Of a DNA stretch of 64,000 nucleotides, positions 8,361 through 16,675 are shown piece after piece. The DNA comes from Blastococcus haudaquaticus (GTDB taxonomy: Bacteria; Actinomycetota; Actinomycetes; Mycobacteriales; Geodermatophilaceae), in assembly GCF_900230285.1 (NCBI RefSeq), contig NZ_OCNK01000004.1, positions 1-64,000 on the forward strand. The letters are read 5' to 3'. Numbering within the stretch: the first letter of the stretch is position 1; each line of letters starts with the position of its first letter. The position numbers and the translations under genes are program-made. The notes under the pieces are model-generated. The model was not told the DNA's origin and did no database searches. It was given only the letters and a program-made list of their open reading frames with translations.

Positions 8361-9881
8361 ATGGACGCCGTGACCACCAGCGGAATGGGCCGGGCGATCC
8401 TCGTCGCGGGGACGACGTCGGACGCCGGCAAGTCCGTCGTCACCGCCGGGATCTGCCGCTGGCTGGCGCGTCAGGGCGTCTCGGTCGCGCCGTTCAAGGC
8501 GCAGAACATGAGCAACAACTCGATGGTCACCGTCGACGGCGCGGAGATCGGCCGCGCGCAGGTCATGCAGGCCGCCGCCGCCCGCGTCGAGCCCGAGGCG
8601 GCCATGAACCCGGTGCTGCTCAAGCCCGGCGGCGACAACTCCAGCCAGGTCGTCGTCCTCGGCCGGCCGGTCGCCGACGTCACCGCGCTGTCCTACCGGC
8701 CGATGAAGGCCGCGCTGCTGGAGCAGGTGCTCGCGTCCCTCGCGGACCTGCGGTCGCGGTTCGACGTCGTCGTCTGCGAGGGCGCCGGCTCCCCCACCGA
8801 GATCAACCTCCGCGCCGACGACATCGCCAACATGGGCCTCGCGACGGCGGCCGACCTGCCCGTGGTCGTGGTCGGCGACATCGACCGCGGCGGCGTGTTC
8901 CCCGCCCTCTACGGCACGGTGGCGCTGATGCCGCCGGCCGACCAGCGGCTCGTCGCCGGCTTCCTGGTGAACAAGTTCCGCGGCGACGTCCGGCTGCTCG
9001 AACCGGGGCTGGCGGAGCTCGAGCGGCTGACCGGCCGGCCGACGCTCGGCGTCCTGCCGTGGCAGGGCGGCCTCGAGCTCGACGTCGAGGACTCGCTGAA
9101 CGTCCCCGCGGCGTCCTCCGGCGGGAGTCCGCGCGGCGAGGAGGTGCTGCGGGTGTCGGTGGCCCGGCTCCCCCGCCTGTCGAACTTCACCGACCTCGAC
9201 GCGCTGGCCGCGGAGCCCGGCGTCCTCGTCCGGTACGCGACCCGGCCCGAGGAGCTCGCCGACGCCGACCTGGTCGTGCTGCCGGGCACCCGTTCCACCG
9301 TCGCCGACCTCGGCTGGCTGCGGGAGACCGGGCTGGCCGACGCGGCCGCCCGCCACGCCGCCGCGGGACGGCCGCTGCTCGGCATCTGCGGGGGCCACCA
9401 GATGCTGGCGCGCACCATCAGCGACGACGTCGAGTCCCGCGCCGGCACGGTCGCGGGGCTGGATCTGCTGCCGACGACGGTGCGGTTCGCCCCGGAGAAG
9501 ACCCTCGGCCGACCGGTCGGCACCGCGCTCGGGCAGCCGGTGCACGGCTACGAGATCCACCACGGCGTGGTCACGGTCGACGACGCCGCCGAGGCGTTCC
9601 TCGACGGCGCCCGATCCGGCTCCGTCTTCGGCACCACCTGGCACGGCGCGCTGGAGAACGACGGGTTCCGCCGGGCCTTCCTCGGCGAGGTCGCGGCCAT
9701 CGCCGGGCGGCGCTTCGTCGTCGCCCCGGACACCGACTTCGCCGCCGTCCGGGAGGCGCGGCTGGACCGCCTCGGCGACCTGATCGCCGACCATGCCGAC
9801 ACCGACGCGCTGTGGCGGCTGATCGACTCCGGCGCCCCGGCCGGCCTGCCGCTCCTGCCCCCGGGGTCCGCCGCGCGCTGA
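8361..9881 (+). CDS. cobQ: Cobyric acid synthase (glutamine-hydrolysing)
   Basis: The 506-residue protein amidates four side chains of adenosylcobyrinic acid a,c-diamide. The N-terminal half has the dethiobiotin-synthetase-like ATP-binding motif [14 protein letters not shown], followed by [12 protein letters not shown] and [18 protein letters not shown]. The C-terminal half is a class I-like glutamine amidotransferase with the nucleophile elbow [12 protein letters not shown] and HGYEIHHG. It is full length for the family. The ATG at 8361 is used. A GTG three codons later is an alternative. The gene is divergent from cobL and ends just before the cobalamin riboswitch, which controls the next operon, not this gene. 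Confidence 0.96.
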   Translation: MDAVTTSGMGRAILVAGTTSDAGKSVVTAGICRWLARQGVSVAPFKAQNMSNNSMVTVDGAEIGRAQVMQAAAARVEPEAAMNPVLLKPGGDNSSQVVVLGRPVADVTALSYRPMKAALLEQVLASLADLRSRFDVVVCEGAGSPTEINLRADDIANMGLATAADLPVVVVGDIDRGGVFPALYGTVALMPPADQRLVAGFLVNKFRGDVRLLEPGLAELERLTGRPTLGVLPWQGGLELDVEDSLNVPAASSGGSPRGEEVLRVSVARLPRLSNFTDLDALAAEPGVLVRYATRPEELADADLVVLPGTRSTVADLGWLRETGLADAAARHAAAGRPLLGICGGHQMLARTISDDVESRAGTVAGLDLLPTTVRFAPEKTLGRPVGTALGQPVHGYEIHHGVVTVDDAAEAFLDGARSGSVFGTTWHGALENDGFRRAFLGEVAAIAGRRFVVAPDTDFAAVREARLDRLGDLIADHADTDALWRLIDSGAPAGLPLLPPGSAAR

Positions 9882-9902
9882 TCCGGGCGGCTGTCGGAGC
9901 GA

Positions 9903-10067
9903 CTCCCCGCTGTGGTTGCATAGCGACGCCACACGCGACGGCAGTGGAGGAAGCCCGGTGAGATTCCGGCGCGGTCCCGCCACTGTGAGCCGGCTCTGAG
10001 CCGGTGAGTCAGGAACTCCCGCCGTCGCGCACCTGCCACCTCCGGGCGTGGACACCCGGGGAGAGGA
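9903..10067 (+). promoter_or_regulatory. Cobalamin (AdoCbl-type) riboswitch
   Basis: The conserved core reads GGAAGCCCGGTGAGATTCC, then GCGGTCCCGCCACTG, a CCGGCTCTGAGCCGG hairpin, and the B12 box GAGTCAGGAACTCCCGCC (near 10006-10023). Supporting helices are visible: GCGACGGC (9935-9942) with GCCGTCGC (10021-10028), and CAGTGG (9942-9947) with CCACTG (9980-9985). Downstream, CTCCGGG (about 10040) can pair imperfectly with CCCGGGGAG (about 10056-10063), which would cover the purine-rich GAGAGGA ribosome-binding site of the leader ORF at 10075. This suggests translational control. The whole chelatase-cbiMNQO-cob operon lies downstream. The exact 5' edge is uncertain by about 20 bases. Confidence 0.93.
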
Positions 10068-10074
10068 CTGCGCC

Positions 10075-10104
10075 ATGCGCGGCTGCCCGGTCAGCGACTC
10101 GTGA
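10075..10104 (+). CDS. Putative nine-residue leader peptide between riboswitch and chelatase gene
   Basis: ATG at 10075 opens a nine-codon frame, MRGCPVSDS, ending at the TGA at 10102-10104. It has the best ribosome-binding site in the region: GAGAGGA at 10061-10067, 7 bases before the ATG. Its stop overlaps the GTG start of the chelatase gene (GTGA, 10101-10104), whereas that GTG has no Shine-Dalgarno sequence of its own. The simplest reading is that ribosomes load at this tiny ORF under riboswitch control and re-initiate at the chelatase. Translation is not proven. Confidence 0.55.
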   Translation: MRGCPVSDS

Positions 10105-12134
10105 ACTTCCCCTTCGGCGCCGTCGTCGGCATGGACGACATGCGGCTGGCCCTGGTGCTCAACGCCGTCTCCCCCGCCGTCGGCGGTGTGCTGGTGCGCG
10201 GCGAGAAGGGCACCGCCAAGTCGACGGCGGTGCGCGCGCTCGCCGCCGTCCTGCCCCCGGTCGACGTCGTCGCGGGCTGCCGGTTCGCCTGCGATCCGCA
10301 CGCTCCTGACCCGGCCTGCCCCAACGGCCCGCACGATCCCGGCGCCCCGGGGCTCACCCGTCCGGCGCGGCTGGTGGAGCTGCCGGTCGGCGCCTCGGAG
10401 GACCGCGTCGTCGGCGCGCTCGACCTGGAGCGGGCGCTCACCGAGGGCGTGAAGGCGTTCGAGCCCGGCCTGCTCGCGGCCGCGCACCGCGGCGTGCTCT
10501 ACGTCGACGAGGTCAACCTGCTGCACGACCACCTGGTCGACCTCCTCCTGGACGCCGCGGCCATGGGCACCGCCTACGTCGAGCGGGAGGGCGTGTCCGT
10601 CCGGCACGCGGCCCGCTTCCTGCTGGTCGGGACGATGAACCCCGAGGAGGGCGAGCTCCGGCCTCAGCTGCTGGACCGCTTCGGCCTCACCGTGGAGGTG
10701 ACCGCACCCCGCGACCCGGACCTGCGCGCCGAGGTGGTCCGCCGCCGCTTCGCCTTCGACGCCGACCCCGCCGGCTTCGCCGCCTCCTGGGCCGCCGAGG
10801 AGTCGGCGCTGTCGGACCGGATCGCCGCGGCCCGCGCACGCCTGCCGCACGTCGTCCTCTCCGACGCCGCGCTGCGCCAGGTGACCGCGATCTGCGCCGC
10901 CTTCGACGTCGACGGGCTGCGCGCCGACCTGGTCACCGCCCGCGCGGCCCTCGCCCACGCCGCCTGGTGCGGACGCGACGAGGTCACGGAAGAAGACGTC
11001 CGGGTCGCCGCCCGCCTCGCCCTCCCCCACCGCCGCCGGCGCAACCCGTTCGACGCCCCCGGCCTGGACGACGAGACGCTCGAGCAGGCACTCACCGACG
11101 CGCGCCCGGACGACGAGGGTCCGGACGACGACGGCAGCGGCCCCGACGGCGGTGGCACTCCCGACGGCGGGGGCACTCCCGACGGCGGGGGCACCCCTGA
11201 GAGCCGAAATGGCGATGTCGGCCCCTCCTCCGAGCCGCCGACGACGGCGCCCCGCGGGGAAGGCGGCGGCTCGACCGAGGCCGCGCAGGCGCCGGCACCC
11301 GAGCGCGCCGCGGTCGCACCGACCGATCCGTTCCGTACCCGCCGGCTCGAGGTGCCGGGCATCGGTGCCGGTGCCGCGGGCCGGCGCTCGCGGGCGCGCA
11401 GCGAGCGTGGCCGGGTCGTCGGCTCCACCCGCCCCTCGGGCACGGTCACCCGGCTGCACCTGCCCGACACGGTGCTCGCGGCCGCTCCGCACCAGGTGGC
11501 CCGCGGGCGCACCGGCCTGGGGCTGCGGCTCGCGCGGGAGGACCTCCGCCAGGCCACCGTCGAGGGACACGAGGGCAACCTCGTCCTGTTCGTCGTCGAC
11601 GCCAGCGGGTCGATGGGCTCCCGGGCGCGCATGGGCGCGGTCAAGGGCGCCGTCCTGTCCCTCCTCCTGGACGCCTACCAGCGCCGCGACAAGGTCGGGC
11701 TGGTCACCTTCCGGGGTGCCGGCGCCGACCTCGCGCTCCCGCCGACGTGGTCGGTGGAGGCCGCCGCGGCCCGCCTGACGGACCTGCCGACCGGCGGCCG
11801 GACGCCCCTGGCCGCCGGCCTGTTCCGGGCGGCCGAGGTGCTGCGCGTCGAGCGGGTGCGTGACCCGCAGCGCCGCCCGCTGCTCGTCGTCGTCACCGAC
11901 GGCCGGGCGACCGGCCCGCGCGGCGGCACGCACGTCGCCGACTCGCACGCCGCGGCCGCCCGGCTGGCGATGGCGGGCACGGCGAGCGTCGTCGTCGACT
12001 GCGAGTCCGGACCGGTGCGGCTCGGCCTGGCCGCCACGCTCGGCGTCCACCTCGGCGCGCAGACGCTGCGCCTGGAGGAACTGGCCGCGGACTCGCTGGC
12101 GGCCACCGTGCGTTCCGTCCGCCAGGCAGCCTGA
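10101..12134 (+). CDS. Fused magnesium-chelatase-type ATPase (ChlI-ChlD), putative cobaltochelatase subunit
   Basis: The 677-residue protein begins with an AAA+ ChlI domain: FPFGAVVGMDDMRLAL, Walker A RGEKGTAKST near residue 33, Walker B VLYVDEVNLL, and MNPEEGELRPQLLDRFGL. An acidic, Gly/Pro-rich linker (about residues 330-420) follows, containing three copies of PDGGGT. The ChlD part ends in a von Willebrand A domain with the metal-ion site VVDASGSMGS. In B12 synthesis such a protein powers cobalt insertion by the large CobN subunit, which is not in this window. First full gene of the riboswitch operon. The start is the GTG overlapping the leader ORF stop, which matches the usual FPF N terminus of the family. 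A role in magnesium insertion is less likely given the context. Confidence 0.9.
   Translation: MNFPFGAVVGMDDMRLALVLNAVSPAVGGVLVRGEKGTAKSTAVRALAAVLPPVDVVAGCRFACDPHAPDPACPNGPHDPGAPGLTRPARLVELPVGASEDRVVGALDLERALTEGVKAFEPGLLAAAHRGVLYVDEVNLLHDHLVDLLLDAAAMGTAYVEREGVSVRHAARFLLVGTMNPEEGELRPQLLDRFGLTVEVTAPRDPDLRAEVVRRRFAFDADPAGFAASWAAEESALSDRIAAARARLPHVVLSDAALRQVTAICAAFDVDGLRADLVTARAALAHAAWCGRDEVTEEDVRVAARLALPHRRRRNPFDAPGLDDETLEQALTDARPDDEGPDDDGSGPDGGGTPDGGGTPDGGGTPESRNGDVGPSSEPPTTAPRGEGGGSTEAAQAPAPERAAVAPTDPFRTRRLEVPGIGAGAAGRRSRARSERGRVVGSTRPSGTVTRLHLPDTVLAAAPHQVARGRTGLGLRLAREDLRQATVEGHEGNLVLFVVDASGSMGSRARMGAVKGAVLSLLLDAYQRRDKVGLVTFRGAGADLALPPTWSVEAAAARLTDLPTGGRTPLAAGLFRAAEVLRVERVRDPQRRPLLVVVTDGRATGPRGGTHVADSHAAAARLAMAGTASVVVDCESGPVRLGLAATLGVHLGAQTLRLEELAADSLAATVRSVRQAA
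11142..11195 (+). repeat. Three tandem 18-bp coding repeats in the chelatase linker
   Basis: Three in-frame copies of an 18-base unit (CCCGACGGCGGNGGCACN) encode Pro-Asp-Gly-Gly-Gly-Thr three times. They lie in the linker between the ChlI and ChlD domains. The copies are nearly identical at DNA level, which suggests recent duplication by slippage. Copy number may vary between strains. Confidence 0.9.
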
Positions 12135-12748
12135 TGCCCCAGGGACAGGTCGCCGCCGTTCCCGCCGACGGCCTCACCACCCGCCAGCGCCGCAACCGAC
12201 CGCTGCTCGCCGTCCACACCGGCGAGATGAAGGGCAAGTCGACCGCCGCGTTCGGCATGGCCATGCGGGCGTGGAACCAGGGCTGGTCGATCGCGGTCTA
12301 CCAGTTCGTCAAGAGCGCGAAGTGGAAGGTCGGCGAGGAGAACGCCCTCACCGCGCTGGGCCGGCTGCACGAGCAGACCGGCGAGGGCGGCCCGGTGGTC
12401 TGGCACAAGATGGGCAGCGGCTGGAGCTGGTCGCGCAAGCACGGCGAGGAGACCGACCACGCCGCCGACGCCGCCGAGGGCTGGGCGCAGATCCGGCGCG
12501 ACCTCGCCGCCGAGGCGCACCGCTTCTACGTCCTCGACGAGTTCACCTACCCCATGAAGTGGGGCTGGGTCGACGTCGACGAGGTGGTGCGCACCCTGCG
12601 CGACCGTCCCGGCAACCAGCACGTCGTCATCACCGGGCGCGACGCCCACCCGGCGCTGGTCGAGGCCGCCGACCTCGTCGTCGAGATGACCAAGGTCAAG
12701 CATCCGATGGACGCCGGCCAGAAGGGCCAGCGGGGGATCGAGTGGTGA
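12134..12748 (+). CDS. cobO: Cob(I)yrinic acid a,c-diamide adenosyltransferase
   Basis: The 204-residue protein is the BtuR/CobA-type adenosyltransferase that transfers the 5'-deoxyadenosyl group of ATP to reduced cobalt. Motifs: the P-loop region HTGEMKGKSTAAFGMAMRAW (with Met where many homologues have Gly), AVYQFVKSAKWKVGEE, and the Walker-B-like FYVLDEFTYPMKWGW. The ATG at 12134 shares its A with the stop of the chelatase gene (TGATG). The 3' end overlaps cobB (GTGA). It is full length and looks functional. Confidence 0.95.
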   Translation: MPQGQVAAVPADGLTTRQRRNRPLLAVHTGEMKGKSTAAFGMAMRAWNQGWSIAVYQFVKSAKWKVGEENALTALGRLHEQTGEGGPVVWHKMGSGWSWSRKHGEETDHAADAAEGWAQIRRDLAAEAHRFYVLDEFTYPMKWGWVDVDEVVRTLRDRPGNQHVVITGRDAHPALVEAADLVVEMTKVKHPMDAGQKGQRGIEW

Positions 12749-14124
12749 CCCTGCCGCGGCTCGTCCTCGCCGCGCCGTCGAGCAACGCCGGCAAGACGTC
12801 GATCACCACCGGGCTGATCGCCGCACTGACCGCGCGTGGCCTCGCCGTCTCGCCGCACAAGGTCGGGCCCGACTACATCGACCCCGGGTACCACGGGCTG
12901 GCCGCCGGCCGCCCGGGCCGCAACCTCGATCCGTGGCTGGTCGGCGAGGACCGGGTGGCCCCGCTGTTCCTGCACGGGGCGCGGTCCGCCGACGTCGCCG
13001 TGGTCGAGGGGGTCATGGGGCTGTTCGACGGCGCCGCGCACCCCTCGGTCCCGCCGGGTTACGCCTCCACCGCCCACGTGGCGGCGCTGCTCCGCGCTCC
13101 GGTCGTGCTGGTCGTGGACGCGTCCTCGCAGGCGCGTTCGGTCGCGGCCCTGGTGTACGGCTTCACGACGTTCGACCCGGCGGTGCGGATCGGCGGGGTG
13201 ATCCTCAACCGGGTCGGCAGCGACCGGCACGAGGAGATCCTCCGGCAGGCGCTGGCCGGCACGCGGATGCCCGTCCTCGGCGCGATCCGCCGGCTCGACC
13301 AGCTGCACACGCCCTCGCGGCACCTGGGCCTCGTGCCCGCGGCGGAGCGCTCGGCCGAGGCGCTGGCGACCGTCGAGCGACTCGGCGCCGTCGTCGCCGA
13401 GGGGGTGGACCTCGACGCCGTGCTCGCGCTCGCCCGGACCGCCCCCGCGCTGGACGCCACTCCCTGGGACCCCGCTGCCGAGGTGCAGAAGGTACCCGGC
13501 CGACCCCGGATCGCCGTGGCCGGCGGACCCGCGTTCACGTTCGGCTACGCGGAGAACGCCGAGCTGCTGGCGGCCGCCGGCGCGGACGTGGTGACGGTCG
13601 ACCCGCTGCGGGACGAGGCGCTGCCCGACGGCACCGCGGGCCTCGTCGTCGGCGGCGGCTTCCCCGAGGTGTACGCCGCCGAGCTGTCGGCGAACGAGTC
13701 GCTGCGCGCCGACGTCGCCGCGCTCGCCGGCCGGGGCGGCCCGGTCGCCGCGGAGTGCGCCGGCCTGCTCTACCTCGCGCGCGAACTCGACGGACTGCCG
13801 ATGTGCGGCGTCCTCGACGTCCGGACGGCGATGTCCGAGCGCCTGACGCTGGGCTACCGGGCGGCGGTCGCCGCATCCGACTCCGTCCTGGCGGCAGCCG
13901 GCACGGCCGTGCGCGGGCACGAGTTCCACCGCACCCGCGCCGAGCCGGGCGCCGGCGGCACCCCTGCCTGGGAGTGGTCGCCGTCCGGCCCCGAGGGCTT
14001 CGTCTCCGGCGGCGTGCACGCCTCCTACCTGCACCTGAACTGGGCCGGATCCCCGGGGCTCGCCTCCCGGTTCGTCGCCGCCGCCGCACGGCTGACCGAA
14101 GGACGGCACCATGCACATCGCTGA
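12745..14124 (+). CDS. cobB: Hydrogenobyrinic/cobyrinic acid a,c-diamide synthase
   Basis: The 459-residue protein amidates the a and c carboxylates of the corrin ring using glutamine and ATP. The N-terminal domain has the P-loop [29 protein letters not shown] and [10 protein letters not shown]. The C-terminal glutamine amidotransferase domain contains [12 protein letters not shown] and the nucleophile in [15 protein letters not shown]. The GTG at 12745 overlaps the cobO stop. The end overlaps the cbiM start by 14 bases. Family length is normal. Its place directly after cobO is common in actinobacteria. Confidence 0.95.
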   Translation: MTLPRLVLAAPSSNAGKTSITTGLIAALTARGLAVSPHKVGPDYIDPGYHGLAAGRPGRNLDPWLVGEDRVAPLFLHGARSADVAVVEGVMGLFDGAAHPSVPPGYASTAHVAALLRAPVVLVVDASSQARSVAALVYGFTTFDPAVRIGGVILNRVGSDRHEEILRQALAGTRMPVLGAIRRLDQLHTPSRHLGLVPAAERSAEALATVERLGAVVAEGVDLDAVLALARTAPALDATPWDPAAEVQKVPGRPRIAVAGGPAFTFGYAENAELLAAAGADVVTVDPLRDEALPDGTAGLVVGGGFPEVYAAELSANESLRADVAALAGRGGPVAAECAGLLYLARELDGLPMCGVLDVRTAMSERLTLGYRAAVAASDSVLAAAGTAVRGHEFHRTRAEPGAGGTPAWEWSPSGPEGFVSGGVHASYLHLNWAGSPGLASRFVAAAARLTEGRHHAHR

Positions 14125-14803
14125 GGGGTTCCTCCCGGCCGGGCACGCGGTCGGCTGGACCGTCGCCGCCGCGCCGTTCGTGGTGCACGGCGCCCGGGCC
14201 GTCGTGAAGGAGGTGCGGGAGAACCCGGAGTCGACGCTGCTGCTGGGCGCCGCCGGTGCGTTCACGTTCGTGCTGAGCGCGATCAAGCTGCCGTCGGTCA
14301 CCGGCAGCTCCAGCCACCCGACCGGCACCGGCGCCGGCGCGATCCTGTTCCGGCCACCGGTCATGGCGCTGCTCGGCACGGTGGTCCTGCTCTTCCAGGC
14401 GCTGCTGCTCGCCCACGGCGGGCTCACCACGCTCGGTGCGAACGCGTTCGCGTTCGCCGTCGTCGGGCCCTGGGTGGGGTACGGCACCTACCGGCTCACC
14501 CGGTGGCTCGGCGGCGGGCTGTTGCCCGGGGTCTTCGCCGGCATGGTGCTCGCCGACCTGGCCACCTACGTCACGACGTCGCTGCAGCTGGCGCTGGCCT
14601 TCCCCGACGCCACCACCGGCCTGGCCGGCGCGGCGGCGAAGTTCCTCGGCGTCTTCGCGCTCACCCAGATCCCGCTCGCGATCGGCGAGGGGCTGCTCGG
14701 CGTCCTGCTCTTCCGGGTCCTGACGGTCAACGCCCGTCCCGAGCTGGAACGGCTCGGACTGCTGTCCCCCGCTCCGGTCCCGGCTGCCGGAGGTGCCGCG
14801 TGA
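14111..14803 (+). CDS. cbiM: Cobalt ECF transporter substrate-specific membrane component
   Basis: The 230-residue integral membrane protein starts with the CbiM signature MHIAEGFLP, in which the N-terminal Met-His helps bind cobalt. Several transmembrane helices follow, including [35 protein letters not shown], and a run near the C terminus ([23 protein letters not shown]). With CbiN, CbiQ and CbiO it forms an energy-coupling-factor importer for Co2+. The ATG at 14111 lies 14 bases inside the end of cobB, so translation is coupled. It overlaps cbiN by GTGA. Confidence 0.95.
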   Translation: MHIAEGFLPAGHAVGWTVAAAPFVVHGARAVVKEVRENPESTLLLGAAGAFTFVLSAIKLPSVTGSSSHPTGTGAGAILFRPPVMALLGTVVLLFQALLLAHGGLTTLGANAFAFAVVGPWVGYGTYRLTRWLGGGLLPGVFAGMVLADLATYVTTSLQLALAFPDATTGLAGAAAKFLGVFALTQIPLAIGEGLLGVLLFRVLTVNARPELERLGLLSPAPVPAAGGAA

Positions 14804-15099
14804 ACCGCCGCTCGCTGGTCGACGCCCTGATCGTCCTCGCCGTGGTCGCGCTGTTCGCCGTTCCGCTGCTGCTCGACGGCGGGACCTCGGAGTACGGCGG
14901 CACCGACGCCACGGTCACCCAGGAACTCGAGGCGGACGGCTACACGCCCTGGTTCGACTCGCTGTTCAGCCCGGCCGGCGAGGTCGAGTCGGGACTGTTC
15001 GCGCTGCAGGCCGCGATCGGCGGCGGCGCGCTGGGCTACGTCCTGGGCCGGCTGCGCGGCCGACGGCTGGCGCAGGACGCGGGGACCGCGGCGCCGTGA
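14800..15099 (+). CDS. cbiN: Cobalt ECF transporter small subunit
   Basis: The 99-residue protein has two predicted transmembrane segments, [20 protein letters not shown] near the N terminus and the Ala/Gly-rich [20 protein letters not shown] near the C terminus. An extracytoplasmic loop between them contains [26 protein letters not shown]-like sequence, where the WFDSLF segment is a CbiN hallmark. CbiN assists cobalt loading of CbiM. The GTG at 14800 overlaps the cbiM stop. The GTG of cbiQ overlaps its own stop. Confidence 0.92.
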   Translation: MNRRSLVDALIVLAVVALFAVPLLLDGGTSEYGGTDATVTQELEADGYTPWFDSLFSPAGEVESGLFALQAAIGGGALGYVLGRLRGRRLAQDAGTAAP

Positions 15100-15833
15100 C
15101 CGGGCTGGCCGTCGACGACGCCGCGTGGAGCAGCGCCTGGCGGCGCCGCTCCCCCGGCGACAAGCTGCTGCTCTGCGGCGGTCTCGTCGGCTGCGCCCTC
15201 GTGCTGCCGGCGTGGCCCGGCAGCGTCCTCGTCGGTCTGGTCGCGGTCGGCCTGGCGCTCGGCCCGGCGCGGGTCCCCGCCCGCACCTTCGGGCGCGCGG
15301 TCCGGCTGCCGCTGGCGTTCGTCACCGTCGGTGCCCTGACCGCCGTGGTCTCCGTGTCCGGCGACGGGCTCGGCTGGGCGCCTGACGCGGCGAGCCGCGC
15401 GGCGTCGCTCCTCGGGCACTCCGTCGCCGGGGGCGCGGCGGTGCTGCTGCTGGCCACCACGACGCCGATGTCGGACCTGCTCCCGGCGCTGCGGCGGCTG
15501 CGGGTGCCGGCGGCGGTCGTGGAGGTCGCCTCGGTCGTCTACCGGCTGCTGTTCGTGCTGCTGCAGAGCCTCCGCACGATCCGGGAGGCGCAGACCGCGC
15601 GGATGGGTCACTCGTCGCTGCGCCGTTCCTACCGCTCCACCGGCGTGCTGGCCGCCGCGGTGCTCACCCGCTCGTGGGACCGCGCCCGGCGGATGCAGGA
15701 GGGGCTGGCCGGGCGCGGGATGGAGACCGGCCTGCGGGTCCTGCCCGAGGTGCTGCCGTCGTCGCGGGCCTTCCTCGCCACCTCGGTGACCGGCCTCGCC
15801 GGGATCGTCGCGGCGAGCGTGCTCGTCCCATGA
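15096..15833 (+). CDS. cbiQ: Cobalt ECF transporter transmembrane coupling protein
   Basis: The 245-residue membrane protein is the T component that links CbiM to the ATPase. Hydrophobic segments occur around residues 25-65, 75-95 and 110-125 and at the extreme C terminus. The conserved coupling-helix regions are present: RRLRVPAAVVEVASVVYRLLF, then TARMGHSS, and the ARRMQEGLAGRGMETGL stretch corresponding to the second Ala-Arg-Gly-type signature. The GTG at 15096 overlaps the cbiN stop, and the stop overlaps the cbiO ATG. Confidence 0.92.
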   Translation: MTGLAVDDAAWSSAWRRRSPGDKLLLCGGLVGCALVLPAWPGSVLVGLVAVGLALGPARVPARTFGRAVRLPLAFVTVGALTAVVSVSGDGLGWAPDAASRAASLLGHSVAGGAAVLLLATTTPMSDLLPALRRLRVPAAVVEVASVVYRLLFVLLQSLRTIREAQTARMGHSSLRRSYRSTGVLAAAVLTRSWDRARRMQEGLAGRGMETGLRVLPEVLPSSRAFLATSVTGLAGIVAASVLVP

Positions 15834-16675
15834 GCCACCGCCACCTGACCGCGGAGGCGCTCGTCGCCGGGTACGAGCGCGGCCGGCCGGTGCTGGACGG
15901 CGCGTCGCTGACCGTCCCCGCCGGCCGCCGGCTCGCCGTGCTCGGGGCCAACGGGTCCGGCAAGACCACCCTGCTGCGGTGCCTGTCCGGTGCCCTGCGG
16001 CCGGCCGCAGGCACCGTCGCCCTGGACGGCGTGCCGCTGGAGCACTCGCGGCGCGGGCTGCGGGCGCACCGGCAGGAGGTGCAGCTGGTGCTCCAGGATC
16101 CCGACGACCAGCTGTTCAGCGCCTCGGTCGCGCAGGACGTGTCGTTCGGCCCGCTCAACCTGGGACTGCCGGAGGACGACGTCCGCGCGCGGGTCGCCGA
16201 GGCCCTGGCCCTCCTGGCCGTCGACTCGCTGGCCGCGCGACCCACCCACCAGCTGTCGTTCGGCGAGCGGAAGCGGGTGGCGATCGCCGGCGCGGTGGCG
16301 ATGCGGCCCTGCGTCCTGCTGCTCGACGAGCCGACCGCCGGCCTCGACCCCTCCGCGGTCGCGGAGACCCTCGCCGCGCTCGCCCGCCTCCAGGAGCACG
16401 ACTCCACCGTGGTGATGAGCACCCATGACGTGGACCTCGCGCTGCGCTGGGCCGACGAGGTCGCCGTCGTCGTCGACCGCGCCGTGGTGCAGGGCGAGCC
16501 GCAGGACGTGCTCGGCGACGACGGCCTGCTCGTCCGCGCCCGGCTCGAACGGCCCTGGACGCTCACCGTCGGCGCCCGGCTGCGCGACCTCGGCCTGCTG
16601 ACCGGGCCGTCGCTCCCCCGCGACGCCGCCGGACTGCTCGCCGCCCTGCCCGAGCACCCGGGGGTGCTGTCGTGA
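15830..16675 (+). CDS. cbiO: Cobalt ECF transporter ATP-binding protein
   Basis: The 281-residue ATPase energises cobalt uptake. Motifs: Walker A VLGANGSGKTTLLRCL, Q-loop VLQDPDDQLFS, signature LSFGERKRVAIAGAV (LSFGE in place of LSGGQ, usual for this subfamily), Walker B VLLLDEPTAGLD, and H-loop MSTHDVDLA. Start ATG at 15830 overlaps the cbiQ stop (ATGA), and its TGA overlaps the next GTG. Only one ATPase is encoded, so the transporter is the dedicated type with a homodimeric ATPase. Confidence 0.94.
   Translation: MSHRHLTAEALVAGYERGRPVLDGASLTVPAGRRLAVLGANGSGKTTLLRCLSGALRPAAGTVALDGVPLEHSRRGLRAHRQEVQLVLQDPDDQLFSASVAQDVSFGPLNLGLPEDDVRARVAEALALLAVDSLAARPTHQLSFGERKRVAIAGAVAMRPCVLLLDEPTAGLDPSAVAETLAALARLQEHDSTVVMSTHDVDLALRWADEVAVVVDRAVVQGEPQDVLGDDGLLVRARLERPWTLTVGARLRDLGLLTGPSLPRDAAGLLAALPEHPGVLS

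Noticed and set aside
11142-11195. Tandem repeats as a CRISPR-like array
   Set aside because: Contiguous 18-bp coding repeats without spacers, inside an open frame.
7098-12050. 1650-codon minus-strand open frame across cobQ, the riboswitch and the chelatase gene
   Set aside because: Only its last 406 codons (cobL) have family motifs. The rest is antisense to clear genes and reflects the lack of stops in GC-rich DNA.
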